From Arthrobacter sp. FB24 (GTDB taxonomy: Bacteria > Actinomycetota > Actinomycetes > Actinomycetales > Micrococcaceae): 64,000 nt of DNA. Both the position numbers and the translations under genes were made by a program. Shown one piece after another: positions 51,340-59,938 of the stretch; position 1 is the stretch's first letter, and every line of letters starts with the position of its first letter. Location of the stretch: positions 248,001 to 312,000 of the forward strand of contig NC_008541.1 of the NCBI RefSeq assembly GCF_000196235.1, read 5' to 3'. The notes under the pieces are model-generated. The model made no database searches, was not told where the DNA came from, and was given only the letters and a program-made list of their open reading frames with translations.

Positions 51340-52703
51340 GCGCAGCCTCCGGCGCCGCTGGTTCCAGTACTTCAGGCGTCGGCACCCCGGGCCGCATATA
51401 CGACGTCGCCGGAATCGGCGTTGGACCCTTCAACCTGGGACTCGCCGCGCTTGCTGAGCCTGTGGACGGGCTCGACGCAGTGTTCCTGGAGCGCCGCGAC
51501 TCGTTCGACTGGCACCCCGGCATGATGCTGGAGCCCGCCCACCTGCAGGTCCCGTTCATGGCGGACCTCGTGACGCTTGCCGACCCCACATCCCCGTATT
51601 CGTTCCTGAACTTCCTGAAGCAGACGGGAAGGCTCTACCGCTTCTACATCCGGGAAAACTTCTACCCGCTCCGCGCCGAGTACAACCAGTACTGCCAGTG
51701 GGTGGCCGGCCAACTCGAATCGGTGCGGTTCGGCACGGACGTCCGGGAGATCACGTACGACGACGGCGTGTACACGCTGTCCGTGGACGGTCCGGCCGGG
51801 CCTGAGGTGCTGCGCGCGCGGCGGCTGGTGCTGGGCACCGGAACGTCGCCGTACCTACCGGCAGCCTGCGACGGAATAGTCGAGGCGGCAGCCAACGGAG
51901 GCGGTGTGGTGCTCCACAACGCCGACTACCTGGCGCGGAAAAGTGAACTGCAGGAGCAGCGGAGCATCACCATCGTGGGCAGCGGCCAGAGCGCCGCCGA
52001 AATCTACTACGAACTGCTGCAGGAGATCGACGCCCACGGATACGGGCTGAACTGGGTCACCCGGTCCGGGCGGTTCTTCCCGCTGGAGTACACCAAGCTC
52101 ACCCTGGAGATGACGTCGCCTGAGTATGTGGACTACTTCCACGGGCTTCCGGAGGAGCAGCGCGACGGCCTGATCAAGAGCCAGAAGAACCTGTACAAAG
52201 GCATCAACTCCGAGCTCATCGACGCCATCTACGACCTCCTGTATGCCAAGAGCCTCTCCGGCGTCGTGGATACGCGGCTGCTGACGCACTCGGCACTCAC
52301 CGGGGCCTCCTGGGACCCGGCAGCCGGTACGCACACCCTGCAGTTGCGGCACGAGGAGCAGGGCGCGGACTACGCGCTGGACACCGGCGCCGTGGTGCTT
52401 GCCACCGGCTTCGGCTACCGCGAGCCGGGGTTCCTGTCCGGAGTGCAGGACCGCATCGCCCGCGACGGCACCGGCAGGTTCGCGGTGGAGCGCAACTACA
52501 GCACTGGCGTCGAGCCCGGCGAGATCTTCGTCCAGAACGCCGAACTCCATACCCACGGCTTCGTTACGCCGGACCTCGGCATGGCCGCCTACCGCAACTC
52601 CTGCATCCTGCGCGAAATCTGCGGGCGTGAGATCTATCCCGTGGAACAAAGCATTGCCTTCCAGGAGTTCGGGGTGCCGGCGCCGGCACTGGTGCCGGCA
52701 TGA
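51336..52703 (+). CDS. desB: Diamine/lysine N6-monooxygenase (DesB-like)
   Basis: A 455-residue flavin N-hydroxylase. FAD motif [16 protein letters not shown] and NADPH motif [16 protein letters not shown]; the substrate segment [20 protein letters not shown] is typical of the IucD/DesB group, which hydroxylates cadaverine. GTG start overlaps desA by 4 bp. The N-terminus has an Ala/Ser/Gly-rich extension of about 20 residues. Confidence 0.93.
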   Translation: MSAASGAAGSSTSGVGTPGRIYDVAGIGVGPFNLGLAALAEPVDGLDAVFLERRDSFDWHPGMMLEPAHLQVPFMADLVTLADPTSPYSFLNFLKQTGRLYRFYIRENFYPLRAEYNQYCQWVAGQLESVRFGTDVREITYDDGVYTLSVDGPAGPEVLRARRLVLGTGTSPYLPAACDGIVEAAANGGGVVLHNADYLARKSELQEQRSITIVGSGQSAAEIYYELLQEIDAHGYGLNWVTRSGRFFPLEYTKLTLEMTSPEYVDYFHGLPEEQRDGLIKSQKNLYKGINSELIDAIYDLLYAKSLSGVVDTRLLTHSALTGASWDPAAGTHTLQLRHEEQGADYALDTGAVVLATGFGYREPGFLSGVQDRIARDGTGRFAVERNYSTGVEPGEIFVQNAELHTHGFVTPDLGMAAYRNSCILREICGREIYPVEQSIAFQEFGVPAPALVPA

Positions 52704-53263
52704 GTTTCATGTTCCGCTGCTTCGACCCGGAATCCGACGCGCAGCTCCTCCATGGCTGGGTGACCCGTCCTTATGCCGCTTTCTGGGGGATGCAGTCCGC
52801 CAGCGTGCCGGACGTTGTCCGGGAGTACTCAAAGATCCAGTCCAGCGGGCATCACCACGCGCTGCTGGGGCTCGACGGCGGAGTTCCCGCCTTCCTTATG
52901 GAGGAGTACCTTCCGGCCTTCTCACCCCTGGCCGGCCTCTATGCCGTCCAGCCGGGGGACATCGGCATGCACCTGTTGGTGGCACCGCCGGCCGGGCCGC
53001 CCCGCACCGGCTATACCGCCGCCGTGATGGAAGCGGTTTTGGACCGGCTCTTCGCGAAGGACAGGGTGGAGCGCGTGGTGGTTGAGCCGGACGCCCGGAA
53101 CCACAAGATCCATGTCCTCAACGAACGGCTGGGATTCCGGCCGTCCGGGGAGATCGCCCTGCCGGACAAGCAGGCCCTCCTCAGTTTCTGCACCCGGGAA
53201 GCCTTCCATGCCGCCCGCGCCGCCCGCCATCCATCCCCGACCCACCCCGGAGCATCACTATGA
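52700..53263 (+). CDS. desC: Hydroxamate-forming GNAT acyltransferase (DesC-like)
   Basis: A 187-residue protein of the AlcB/RhbD/IucB group. [13 protein letters not shown] and [20 protein letters not shown] are signature segments. It would transfer succinyl- or acetyl-CoA onto N-hydroxycadaverine to form the hydroxamate. It overlaps desB and desD by 4 bp each. Confidence 0.92.
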   Translation: MSFMFRCFDPESDAQLLHGWVTRPYAAFWGMQSASVPDVVREYSKIQSSGHHHALLGLDGGVPAFLMEEYLPAFSPLAGLYAVQPGDIGMHLLVAPPAGPPRTGYTAAVMEAVLDRLFAKDRVERVVVEPDARNHKIHVLNERLGFRPSGEIALPDKQALLSFCTREAFHAARAARHPSPTHPGASL

Positions 53264-55167
53264 CCATCGCTGACCTGGAAGCCGTCCTGACCACGGGCAA
53301 CGCGGCAACGCACCTCACCCCGGAACGCTGGGCGGCGGCCAACCGCCACCTTGTCCGCAAGGCGCTCGCCGAGTTCTCCCATGAGCGCATCCTCTGCCCG
53401 GAACCAACCAGCGCCGGGGACCCGGCCGGGGGCGGGAGGCAATCCGCAGCCCGGTCCCGGGACTACCGGGTGCTCAGTGATGACGCCACGGTTGAATACC
53501 GCTTTTTCGCTACGATCCTGCCCCTTGAGCACTGGTCCGTGGATGCCGGCTCGATCACGTGCAGCCGGGAGGGGGAGGACGCGCCCCTGGACGCGCTGCG
53601 GTTCATCACCGAATTCCGCGACACCCTGGGGATCCGGCCGGAGATGCTCCCGGTCTACCTTGAGGAGATCAGCAGCACGCTCTCCAGCCATGCATACAAG
53701 CAGTGGATGGGCCAGCCGTCCTCCGCTGAGCTGGCGGCCGGTGTGACGCGCGGCGCGGATGCGGCCACGGACTTCCAGGCCATTGAACGGAGCATGACTG
53801 AGGGGCATCCCTGTTTCGTGGCCAACAACGGCCGGTTGGGCTTCGGCATCCACGATCACCGTGCCTTCGCTCCGGAAGCCGGCGCTCCCGTCCAGCTGGA
53901 ATGGATCGCAGTGCACCGGAGCAAGGCGGTGTTCACCTCCAGCGAGGGGCTGGACTATGCCGCCCACCTTGACGCCGAACTCGGCGCGGGCGTCCTGGCC
54001 TTCTTCGATGCCGAGCTCACTGCCCTGGGATTGGACCCGGCCCGGTACTTCCTGATGCCGGTGCACCCCTGGCAGTGGGAGAACAAGCTGACGGTGACCT
54101 TTGCCGCCGAAATCGCCCAGCAGCACGTTGTCCACCTCGGCATCGGGGCTGACAGCTACCAGGCGCAGCAGTCCATCAGGACATTCTTCAACACGTCCGC
54201 GCCGGAAAAGGCCTACGTCAAGACGGCCATGTCTGTCCTGAACATGGGCTTCATGCGCGGGCTCTCGCCGCTGTACATGAAGGCCACCCCGGCCATCAAC
54301 GACTGGCTTCAGGAGCTGATCGGCGGCGACGAGGCCCTGCGGGGCCGGGGACTCGCCATGATCCGCGAGGTGGCCGCCATCGGATACCACAACGGCTATT
54401 ACGAGGCGGCATCCGCCACGGATTCGCCGTACCGGAAAATGCTGTCGGCGCTGTGGCGGGAGAGCCCGCTGCCGTTGCTGGAGGACGGGCAGCAGCTCGC
54501 CACCATGGCCTCGCTCCTGCACGTTGACTCGGCCGGCAGGCCCATGGCGTCCGCGCTGATCGAACAGTCCGGACTCGCACCGGCGGAGTGGCTTCGGCGG
54601 TACTTCGAGGCCTATCTCGTCCCGCTGGTGCACTGCCTGTACCGCTACGAGCTGGCGTTCATGCCGCACGGGGAGAACGTGATCCTGGTCCTTGAAAACG
54701 GCGTGCCCGTGCGTGCGGTGATGAAGGACATTGCCGAGGAAATCGTAGTGATGGGGGACCGGCTCGAGCTGCCGGACGCCGTGTCCCGGATCAAGGCGGA
54801 TATTCCCGACGGCGAGAAGGTCCTGGCAATCTTCACCGATGTGTTCGACTGCATCTTCCGGTTCCTCGGTGCCCTCCTCGAGGAGGATGGCGTGCTTGGC
54901 GGCAAGGAATTCTGGCGCATCGCGGCTGAAGCCATTCGCGACTACCAGGCGGAACACCCGGAGCTGGCAGACCAGTTTGCCCGCCACGACCTGTTTGCGC
55001 CCGACTTCCAGTTCTCCTGCCTGAACAGGCTGCAGCTGCGCAACAACCAGCAGATGCTGGACTTGGCGGACCCGTCCGGAGGCCTGCAGATGGCCGGCCG
55101 GCTGGCGAACCCCCTCGCAACGTCCGCCCGGGAAGTTCCGGGTGAGGCGCCCGGCGCAAGGGACTAG
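53260..55167 (+). CDS. desD: NIS siderophore synthetase (DesD-like, IucA/IucC family)
   Basis: A 635-residue NRPS-independent siderophore synthetase that condenses and cyclises hydroxamate units with ATP. HPWQWENKL, SYQAQQSIRTFFNTSAP and MSVLNMGFMRG give the ATP and substrate site, with an FhuF-like C-terminal domain. An Ala/Gly-rich loop of about 20 residues follows residue 45. The likely product is a desferrioxamine-type trimer. No ABC transporter or ferric-siderophore receptor is in the operon. The SDR follows by 9 bp. Confidence 0.94.
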   Translation: MTIADLEAVLTTGNAATHLTPERWAAANRHLVRKALAEFSHERILCPEPTSAGDPAGGGRQSAARSRDYRVLSDDATVEYRFFATILPLEHWSVDAGSITCSREGEDAPLDALRFITEFRDTLGIRPEMLPVYLEEISSTLSSHAYKQWMGQPSSAELAAGVTRGADAATDFQAIERSMTEGHPCFVANNGRLGFGIHDHRAFAPEAGAPVQLEWIAVHRSKAVFTSSEGLDYAAHLDAELGAGVLAFFDAELTALGLDPARYFLMPVHPWQWENKLTVTFAAEIAQQHVVHLGIGADSYQAQQSIRTFFNTSAPEKAYVKTAMSVLNMGFMRGLSPLYMKATPAINDWLQELIGGDEALRGRGLAMIREVAAIGYHNGYYEAASATDSPYRKMLSALWRESPLPLLEDGQQLATMASLLHVDSAGRPMASALIEQSGLAPAEWLRRYFEAYLVPLVHCLYRYELAFMPHGENVILVLENGVPVRAVMKDIAEEIVVMGDRLELPDAVSRIKADIPDGEKVLAIFTDVFDCIFRFLGALLEEDGVLGGKEFWRIAAEAIRDYQAEHPELADQFARHDLFAPDFQFSCLNRLQLRNNQQMLDLADPSGGLQMAGRLANPLATSAREVPGEAPGARD

Positions 55168-55176
55168 GCTTCTGCC

Positions 55177-55953
55177 ATGACGGAACAAGTTCCCGGAACC
55201 ACAGCCCTGATCACCGGCGCCACCGCGGGCCTAGGCGCAGAGTTTGCCCGCCAGCTCGCCGAGCAGGGCCACCACATGGTCCTGGTCGCGCGGGACGCTG
55301 AGCGGCTGCGGGCCGCGGCGCATGAACTGGAAAACAACTACAGCATCACCGCGGAGGTGCTGTCCGCGGACCTGACGGACGACGCCGGGGTGGCCGCCGT
55401 CGTCGAACGCCTCTCCGACCCCGCACGGCCGGTGGAAATCCTGGTCAACAACGCGGGGATCGGGTTGCTGAAGCCCTTCGACAAGAACAGCCTGGACGAG
55501 GAACGGCGGCACCTCAGGCTGCATGTCCAGACGCCCATGGAACTGTGCCACGCAGCGCTGCAGGGCATGCTGGCGCGGGGTTCGGGAAGGATCATCAATG
55601 TGGCCAGCGTTGCCGCCTTCGCCAACCGGGGGAGCTACTCGGCCGCGAAAGCGTGGCAGGTGACCTTCAGCCGCTGGGCCAACCTGGCATATGCCGGCAG
55701 CGGTGTGAAGGTGACCGCGGTGTGCCCGGGATTCACCCACACCGAATTCCACGACCGCATGGGCATGGACAAGACCGTGGCCCCGCGCTGGCTGTGGCTG
55801 CACGCTGACCGCGTGGTCCGGGAAGGACTTGCGGACAATGACCGCGGCCGTGCGGTTTCCATCCCCACCAGGCGGTACAAGATCGTCGCCGCCGCCTCAA
55901 GGATGCTGCCCGCCCGCTTCACGTCCGGGCCCCCGCGCAGGCCCGCGAAGTAG
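55177..55953 (+). CDS. Short-chain dehydrogenase/reductase
   Basis: A 258-residue SDR. Cofactor motif TGATAGLGAEFARQLAEQG; NNAG in ILVNNAGIGLL; catalytic Ser and YSAAKAW at about residues 140-155. It lies 9 bp after desD and is probably in the same transcript, but its link to siderophore biology is not established. It converges on the FUSC gene. Confidence 0.88.
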   Translation: MTEQVPGTTALITGATAGLGAEFARQLAEQGHHMVLVARDAERLRAAAHELENNYSITAEVLSADLTDDAGVAAVVERLSDPARPVEILVNNAGIGLLKPFDKNSLDEERRHLRLHVQTPMELCHAALQGMLARGSGRIINVASVAAFANRGSYSAAKAWQVTFSRWANLAYAGSGVKVTAVCPGFTHTEFHDRMGMDKTVAPRWLWLHADRVVREGLADNDRGRAVSIPTRRYKIVAAASRMLPARFTSGPPRRPAK

Positions 55954-55962
55954 CTGCTGCGA

Positions 55963-57018
55963 TTAGCTTGTCCGGCGGCGGCGCCGGACCAGCACGATGA
56001 CCAGGATGCCGATCACCGCCCCCACGACCGTTTCCACGGCACGTTCCGTGATGAGGACGTAGGGGTCGGCCGGGGCTGCAAGCTGTGTCATCAGCAGGAT
56101 CACAGGCGTGAAGGACACCATGGCCAGGCCGTAGTGCCGCGTCATGAAAAGTTCAGTCGTGAACTGGAAGATGATGACCAGGAAGGCCAGCACTGCCGCT
56201 TCCGCCCCCGGAAAGAGCGTCAGCGGCGCCCACGGCTCTGGAAGAAGTACGACGGCGACCACCACCAGTCCGAGGAACGTCCCCATCATGCGGTGGAGGC
56301 CGCGGTGCACGCTGCTGGGCAGGTCGGCTCCGGCGAGGGGAACAGCTGCGGCGGCCATGGCCCAGTGCGGGTGGCCGCTGCCGCTGAGTACTCCGATGGC
56401 GCCGGCAGTTCCGACCGCCAGCACATACCGCGCAGCGTGGATCATCGCAGCGTAGCGCCGCACTCCCCGCAGGGGTGCCGCGGCCCGGGCCGCTCCCGGC
56501 TGCCACCTCCGGCCCCGCACCCAGCCGCCAAAGCCGATGAGGATTGAAAACGACGCGGAGGCGGCGGCGATGAGGAGCGCCGCAAACCAGGGAACCGTTG
56601 TGGGCACTGAGGCGCACGCACCCAGCGCAAGGATGCCGAAGAAGGGGCCGTTGGGCTTCAGGTTCACTCTGTCTGAGAAAACCGAACCGACGCCGGCCAG
56701 GACCGCTTCCACCCCCACGAGCCACCATGAATGCAGGTGGTTGACGGACAGGAAGATGCCAACGCCAACCCCGCTCACCAGGACCAGTGCGGCCTGGGCC
56801 TGGTGCCGGAGGCGGAGCTGGTGCGGCTCCGAACGCCCGTACATTCCGGTCAGGGCGCCGAACACGGCATAGATGATCAGCTCCGGCCGCCCGAATACCA
56901 GCAGGACCAGCGAGGGCACTGCCACGCTCACGGCAACGCGGAGGGCGGACAGGTGATCACTATTGGCCGGACCGAGGCTGTGCAGGTCGCGGAGATGCCG
57001 CCTGAGGGTGCGGGCCAT
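55963..57018 (-). CDS. FUSC-family membrane protein (aromatic acid exporter-like)
   Basis: A 351-residue protein with about nine hydrophobic segments arranged as two FUSC half-domains: SVAVPSLVLLVFGRPELIIY, then PHWAMAAAAVPLAG and VHRGLHRMMGTFLGLVVVA. The charged HRGLHRxxGTxLG loop is conserved in FUSC proteins, which are implicated in export of aromatic acids and other toxic anions. GGAGG precedes ATG 57018; a longer frame from GTG 57111 would run through a long inverted repeat. Confidence 0.82.
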   Translation of the reverse strand: MARTLRRHLRDLHSLGPANSDHLSALRVAVSVAVPSLVLLVFGRPELIIYAVFGALTGMYGRSEPHQLRLRHQAQAALVLVSGVGVGIFLSVNHLHSWWLVGVEAVLAGVGSVFSDRVNLKPNGPFFGILALGACASVPTTVPWFAALLIAAASASFSILIGFGGWVRGRRWQPGAARAAAPLRGVRRYAAMIHAARYVLAVGTAGAIGVLSGSGHPHWAMAAAAVPLAGADLPSSVHRGLHRMMGTFLGLVVVAVVLLPEPWAPLTLFPGAEAAVLAFLVIIFQFTTELFMTRHYGLAMVSFTPVILLMTQLAAPADPYVLITERAVETVVGAVIGILVIVLVRRRRRTS

Positions 57019-57086
57019 GGGTACCTCCGGTCTTTCGTGCGTTCGTTCGGTGCGCTCTTCCGCAAAAAAGTCTGCCAGACGCGCGG

Positions 57087-57138
57087 GAGGCCTGCTTTGC
57101 ACGGCTGTCACAAAGGAACATCATGCAAAGCAGGCCTC
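57087..57138 (-). promoter_or_regulatory. Long inverted repeat between the MHS and FUSC genes
   Basis: GAGGCCTGCTTTGCA (57087-57101) and TGCAAAGCAGGCCTC (57124-57138) are perfect 15-bp arms with a 22-base spacer. On the minus strand it lies after the MHS stop and 69 bp before the FUSC ATG, so it may be a terminator, attenuator or operator. Confidence 0.75.
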
Positions 57139-57164
57139 GTCGGGCGGGGCGACTGACTACGAGG

Positions 57165-58757
57165 TCAGGCCCTCGCAGGAACCTTTTCGGTTTCCCGCAG
57201 CTCATCCTCAAACGGCATGTCGTCCAGGTCGATCAGGGGGTTCTCGTCCTGGGTGGCCACCAGCTCGTGGGCCTCCGCCTGGGTGTCCACGCTAGGCATG
57301 GAGCCGGGCAGCGGACGGTTGGCGGATTCCTTCAGGAAGTAGATGGCCACTGCGCCAACGGCTGATGTAGCCATCAGGTAGTACGCGGGCATCATGTCGT
57401 TGCCGGTCGCCTTGATCAGCGCCGCCACGATGAAAGGCGTGGTGCCGCCGAAAATCGCTACCGAGAAGTTGTAGGCGATACCCATGGCGCTGTACCGGCT
57501 GGCCGTCGGGAACTGCGCGGGCAGGGCCGAGGCCAGGTTGGCCACATAGAACGTGACGGGGAAGGCGATCAGTGCCAGGCCGGCCAGGGTCGACCAGATC
57601 TCGCCAACGCCAATGAGCAGGAAGGCGGGGGTGGCCAGCACGATGGTGCTCACGGCACCGATCCACAGGACCGGGCGGCGTCCGATGCGGTCCGAAAGCT
57701 TTCCAGTCAGCGGAATGCACAGGCTCATGACGACCAACACCGGGATGGTCAGCAGCGTGCCGTGGACAGGGTCGTAACCCTTGGCATCCGTGAGGTACGT
57801 CGGCATGTAGGAGGTCAGCGCGTAGCCGGCGGTGTTGGCCGCAGCCACAAGGATCATGGCCACAATAATGGGCCGCCAGTTGGCCTTGACAACGCCCACC
57901 GGGCTCTTGGAAGCAGCGTCGGAGGACTTGGCAGCGTCCTTGCTGAGTTCTTCCTGCGCGTCCAGGGTGGCCTGGAACTGCGGGGATTCCTCGATCTTGC
58001 TCCGGAAGTAGACCGCGATGAGGCCCAGGGGACCGGCGAGCAGGAACGGGATGCGCCAGCCCCACTCTTCCATCGCAGCCTGGCCCATGGTCAGCTGCAG
58101 GGCTGAAACGAGGGCGGCACCGATTGCAAAGCCGAGGTAGCTTCCCAGGTCAAGGAAGCTGGCGAAGAAGCCGCGGCGCTTGTCCGGAGCGTACTCGCTC
58201 ACGAAGGTGGTGGCTCCGGCGTACTCGCCGCCGGTGGAGAAGCCCTGCACGATTTTCAGCAGCACCAGCAATCCGGCCGCCCACAAACCGATCTGGGCGT
58301 AGCCGGGGAGAAGGCCGATGGCGAACGTACTGGCCGCCATCAGCATCAGGGTTGCTGCCAGGACCTTCTGGCGGCCAACCTTGTCACCGAACCAGCCGAA
58401 GATCACGCCGCCAAGAGGACGGGCGATGAATGTGGCGGCAAACGTGCCCAGCAGGAACAGCGTCTGCGTGGACGGGTCGGACTCCGGCAGGAACACCGGA
58501 CCCATGGTGGTGATCAGGTAGCCGAACACGCCGACGTCGTACCACTCCATGGTGTTACCCACGATGGTTCCGCCGAGTGCTTTTTTGAGCATCGGCTTGT
58601 TGACGACGTTGACGTCGGAGACTTTGAGCCTGCGGCGAGGCAGCAGCCTCGGCTTCTTGGCGCCCTGGGGCGCAACGCCCTCAGGCAAAATATTGTCGGT
58701 TCCGCGGGCGTTGTTCACGCCTGCTGAAGAGTCGGTCATGCTTCGGTCTTTGGGCAT
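57165..58757 (-). CDS. MFS transporter, metabolite:H+ symporter (MHS/ProP) type
   Basis: A 530-residue transporter with a hydrophilic N-terminal extension of about 60 residues, then 12 helices. GNTMEWYDVGVFGYL is the MHS family start, GWFGDKVGRQKVLA the MFS loop motif and GFSTGGEYAGATTFVSEYAP the family signature. Substrates in this family include betaine, proline and carboxylates. ATG 58757 follows GGGAG; ATG 58781 is an alternative without a ribosome-binding site. The C-terminus is acidic. Confidence 0.88.
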   Translation of the reverse strand: MPKDRSMTDSSAGVNNARGTDNILPEGVAPQGAKKPRLLPRRRLKVSDVNVVNKPMLKKALGGTIVGNTMEWYDVGVFGYLITTMGPVFLPESDPSTQTLFLLGTFAATFIARPLGGVIFGWFGDKVGRQKVLAATLMLMAASTFAIGLLPGYAQIGLWAAGLLVLLKIVQGFSTGGEYAGATTFVSEYAPDKRRGFFASFLDLGSYLGFAIGAALVSALQLTMGQAAMEEWGWRIPFLLAGPLGLIAVYFRSKIEESPQFQATLDAQEELSKDAAKSSDAASKSPVGVVKANWRPIIVAMILVAAANTAGYALTSYMPTYLTDAKGYDPVHGTLLTIPVLVVMSLCIPLTGKLSDRIGRRPVLWIGAVSTIVLATPAFLLIGVGEIWSTLAGLALIAFPVTFYVANLASALPAQFPTASRYSAMGIAYNFSVAIFGGTTPFIVAALIKATGNDMMPAYYLMATSAVGAVAIYFLKESANRPLPGSMPSVDTQAEAHELVATQDENPLIDLDDMPFEDELRETEKVPARA

Positions 58758-59245
58758 TTGGGCTTCTCCCGTGGAGGTCATTTGCTTGCGACTTGTAGCT
58801 GCCCCGCTCCGGGCAGGCTTTCAATTTTACGCGAATTCCATGGAGTTTCCGAGTTCAGTGGCGTATGATCCCCTGTTTCCAGGGCCGAGACGGTGCAAAA
58901 AGAGAAATTGTTTTGCGCCGTTTCACCGCGCCAGCATTGGGAATCCTGCGATGTGACCTACTGTGGCCAAAGCTTTTTCGGTCGAGTGGCTGGAATGGGC
59001 CCAAACGGACCCAAAACCGGCCGGTGCACGGGCCCGGACACCGCTTCGCGCCGGCGCCCGAGGCAGTCCGATCCGGGGGTTCCCAACCGGCCGGATTACT
59101 GCCTAAGGTTGACCCATGGGAGGCGTACTTCCGTGTTGATCCTCCGGCCGGCTCTCGTCGTCGTGACTTCTCCACCGCGATCTTGCAGCGTGTGCGTCCG
59201 CAGCTCATTACCGCCACCCGATTCCGCACCCCAAGGAGAACATCC
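58758..59245. other. Intergenic region without a convincing gene
   Basis: 488 bp between divergent genes. Long open frames here translate to Arg/Pro-rich sequence without domains, so I treat them as spurious. AATTCCATGGAGTT near 58836 is an imperfect palindrome that may regulate the MHS gene. The 3' end provides AAGGAG for the next gene. Confidence 0.5.
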
Positions 59246-59500
59246 GTGACTGACAAAGACACCACCCGGAACGCCGAACAGACACCAGGCCCGAGCCCCG
59301 ACGTGCCCGAGGCCGAAGCCCGGGATGCCGGAGCGCCGGATGCCGGCCAGGGCATCAAATCGCGGCTGACTGACGCCCAGCGGGAAATGCTGGCAAGCAA
59401 GTCCCGCGGCGGCGCAGGTTCGCAGAGCGTCTCGCACGGCCACAAGCCCACGCAGGCAAGCGGCAAGCAAGGCCCTGCCCAGAAAAAAGTCCGCTGGTAG
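59246..59500 (+). CDS. Small hydrophilic hypothetical protein
   Basis: An 84-residue protein starting at GTG 59246, with AAGGAG at 59233-59238. It is Pro/Ala/Gly-rich and charged, probably disordered, with the element KSRLTDAQREMLASKSRGG and a basic C-terminus ending KKVRW. No family is recognised. It is followed 75 bp later by another small hydrophilic gene in the same direction. Confidence 0.65.
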   Translation: MTDKDTTRNAEQTPGPSPDVPEAEARDAGAPDAGQGIKSRLTDAQREMLASKSRGGAGSQSVSHGHKPTQASGKQGPAQKKVRW

Positions 59501-59575
59501 GGCCTGCAGACAAGGAGTACCTGCAGTCCTACTATTGGTGGACACTTCATTTCAATGCGGAAAGGAAGAGCACAA

Positions 59576-59830
59576 ATGGGTGAGAAGAATCCTGGGGAAC
59601 AGCTGGAGCCGGAACTCGCCAGTCACCTGACGGAATCCATGGACGAGGTACCCGCGCCGGAGACTGAGCCCGTCGCCGCCCCTGCGTCGGAAAACGGGCC
59701 CAAGTGGCCGGACGGCAGCGGGAAACACAAGCACCCCAAAGACCGCGGCACGCTGCACGGCCGCGAACACGAGACTGCGGTGGGTGCTATCCACCGGACC
59801 AGCCGGCCGCAGATTCCGCACCACGACTAG
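59576..59830 (+). CDS. Small hydrophilic hypothetical protein
   Basis: An 84-residue protein; ATG 59576 follows AAAGGAAG. It is acidic in the first half (ELASHLTESMDEVPAPETEP) and basic/histidine-rich later (DGSGKHKHPKDRGTLHGREH). Probably disordered, of unknown function. It ends before a strong bidirectional terminator. Confidence 0.65.
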   Translation: MGEKNPGEQLEPELASHLTESMDEVPAPETEPVAAPASENGPKWPDGSGKHKHPKDRGTLHGREHETAVGAIHRTSRPQIPHHD

Positions 59831-59870
59831 GGGCCCCGAGCGCGCCGGCTTACGGTGCTACGGACCCGCC

Positions 59871-59914
59871 AATGCCCCGGTGCCCGCCTGCAACAAGGCG
59901 GGCGCCGGGGCATT
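59871..59914. terminator. Bidirectional terminator between the small ORF and ligD
   Basis: AATGCCCCGGTGCCCGCC (59871-59888) pairs with GGCGGGCGCCGGGGCATT (59897-59914) over 18 bp with a single G-U, loop TGCAACAA. It ends in TT on the plus strand and serves both convergent genes. Confidence 0.92.
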
Positions 59915-59938
59915 TCCGTGCCGTCACGCGATGAGGCA

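Noticed and set aside
58865..59245. Extended N-terminus for the small protein at 59246
   Set aside because: The upstream frame is Arg/Pro-rich and non-conserved in character, and AAGGAG at 59233 supports the GTG at 59246.
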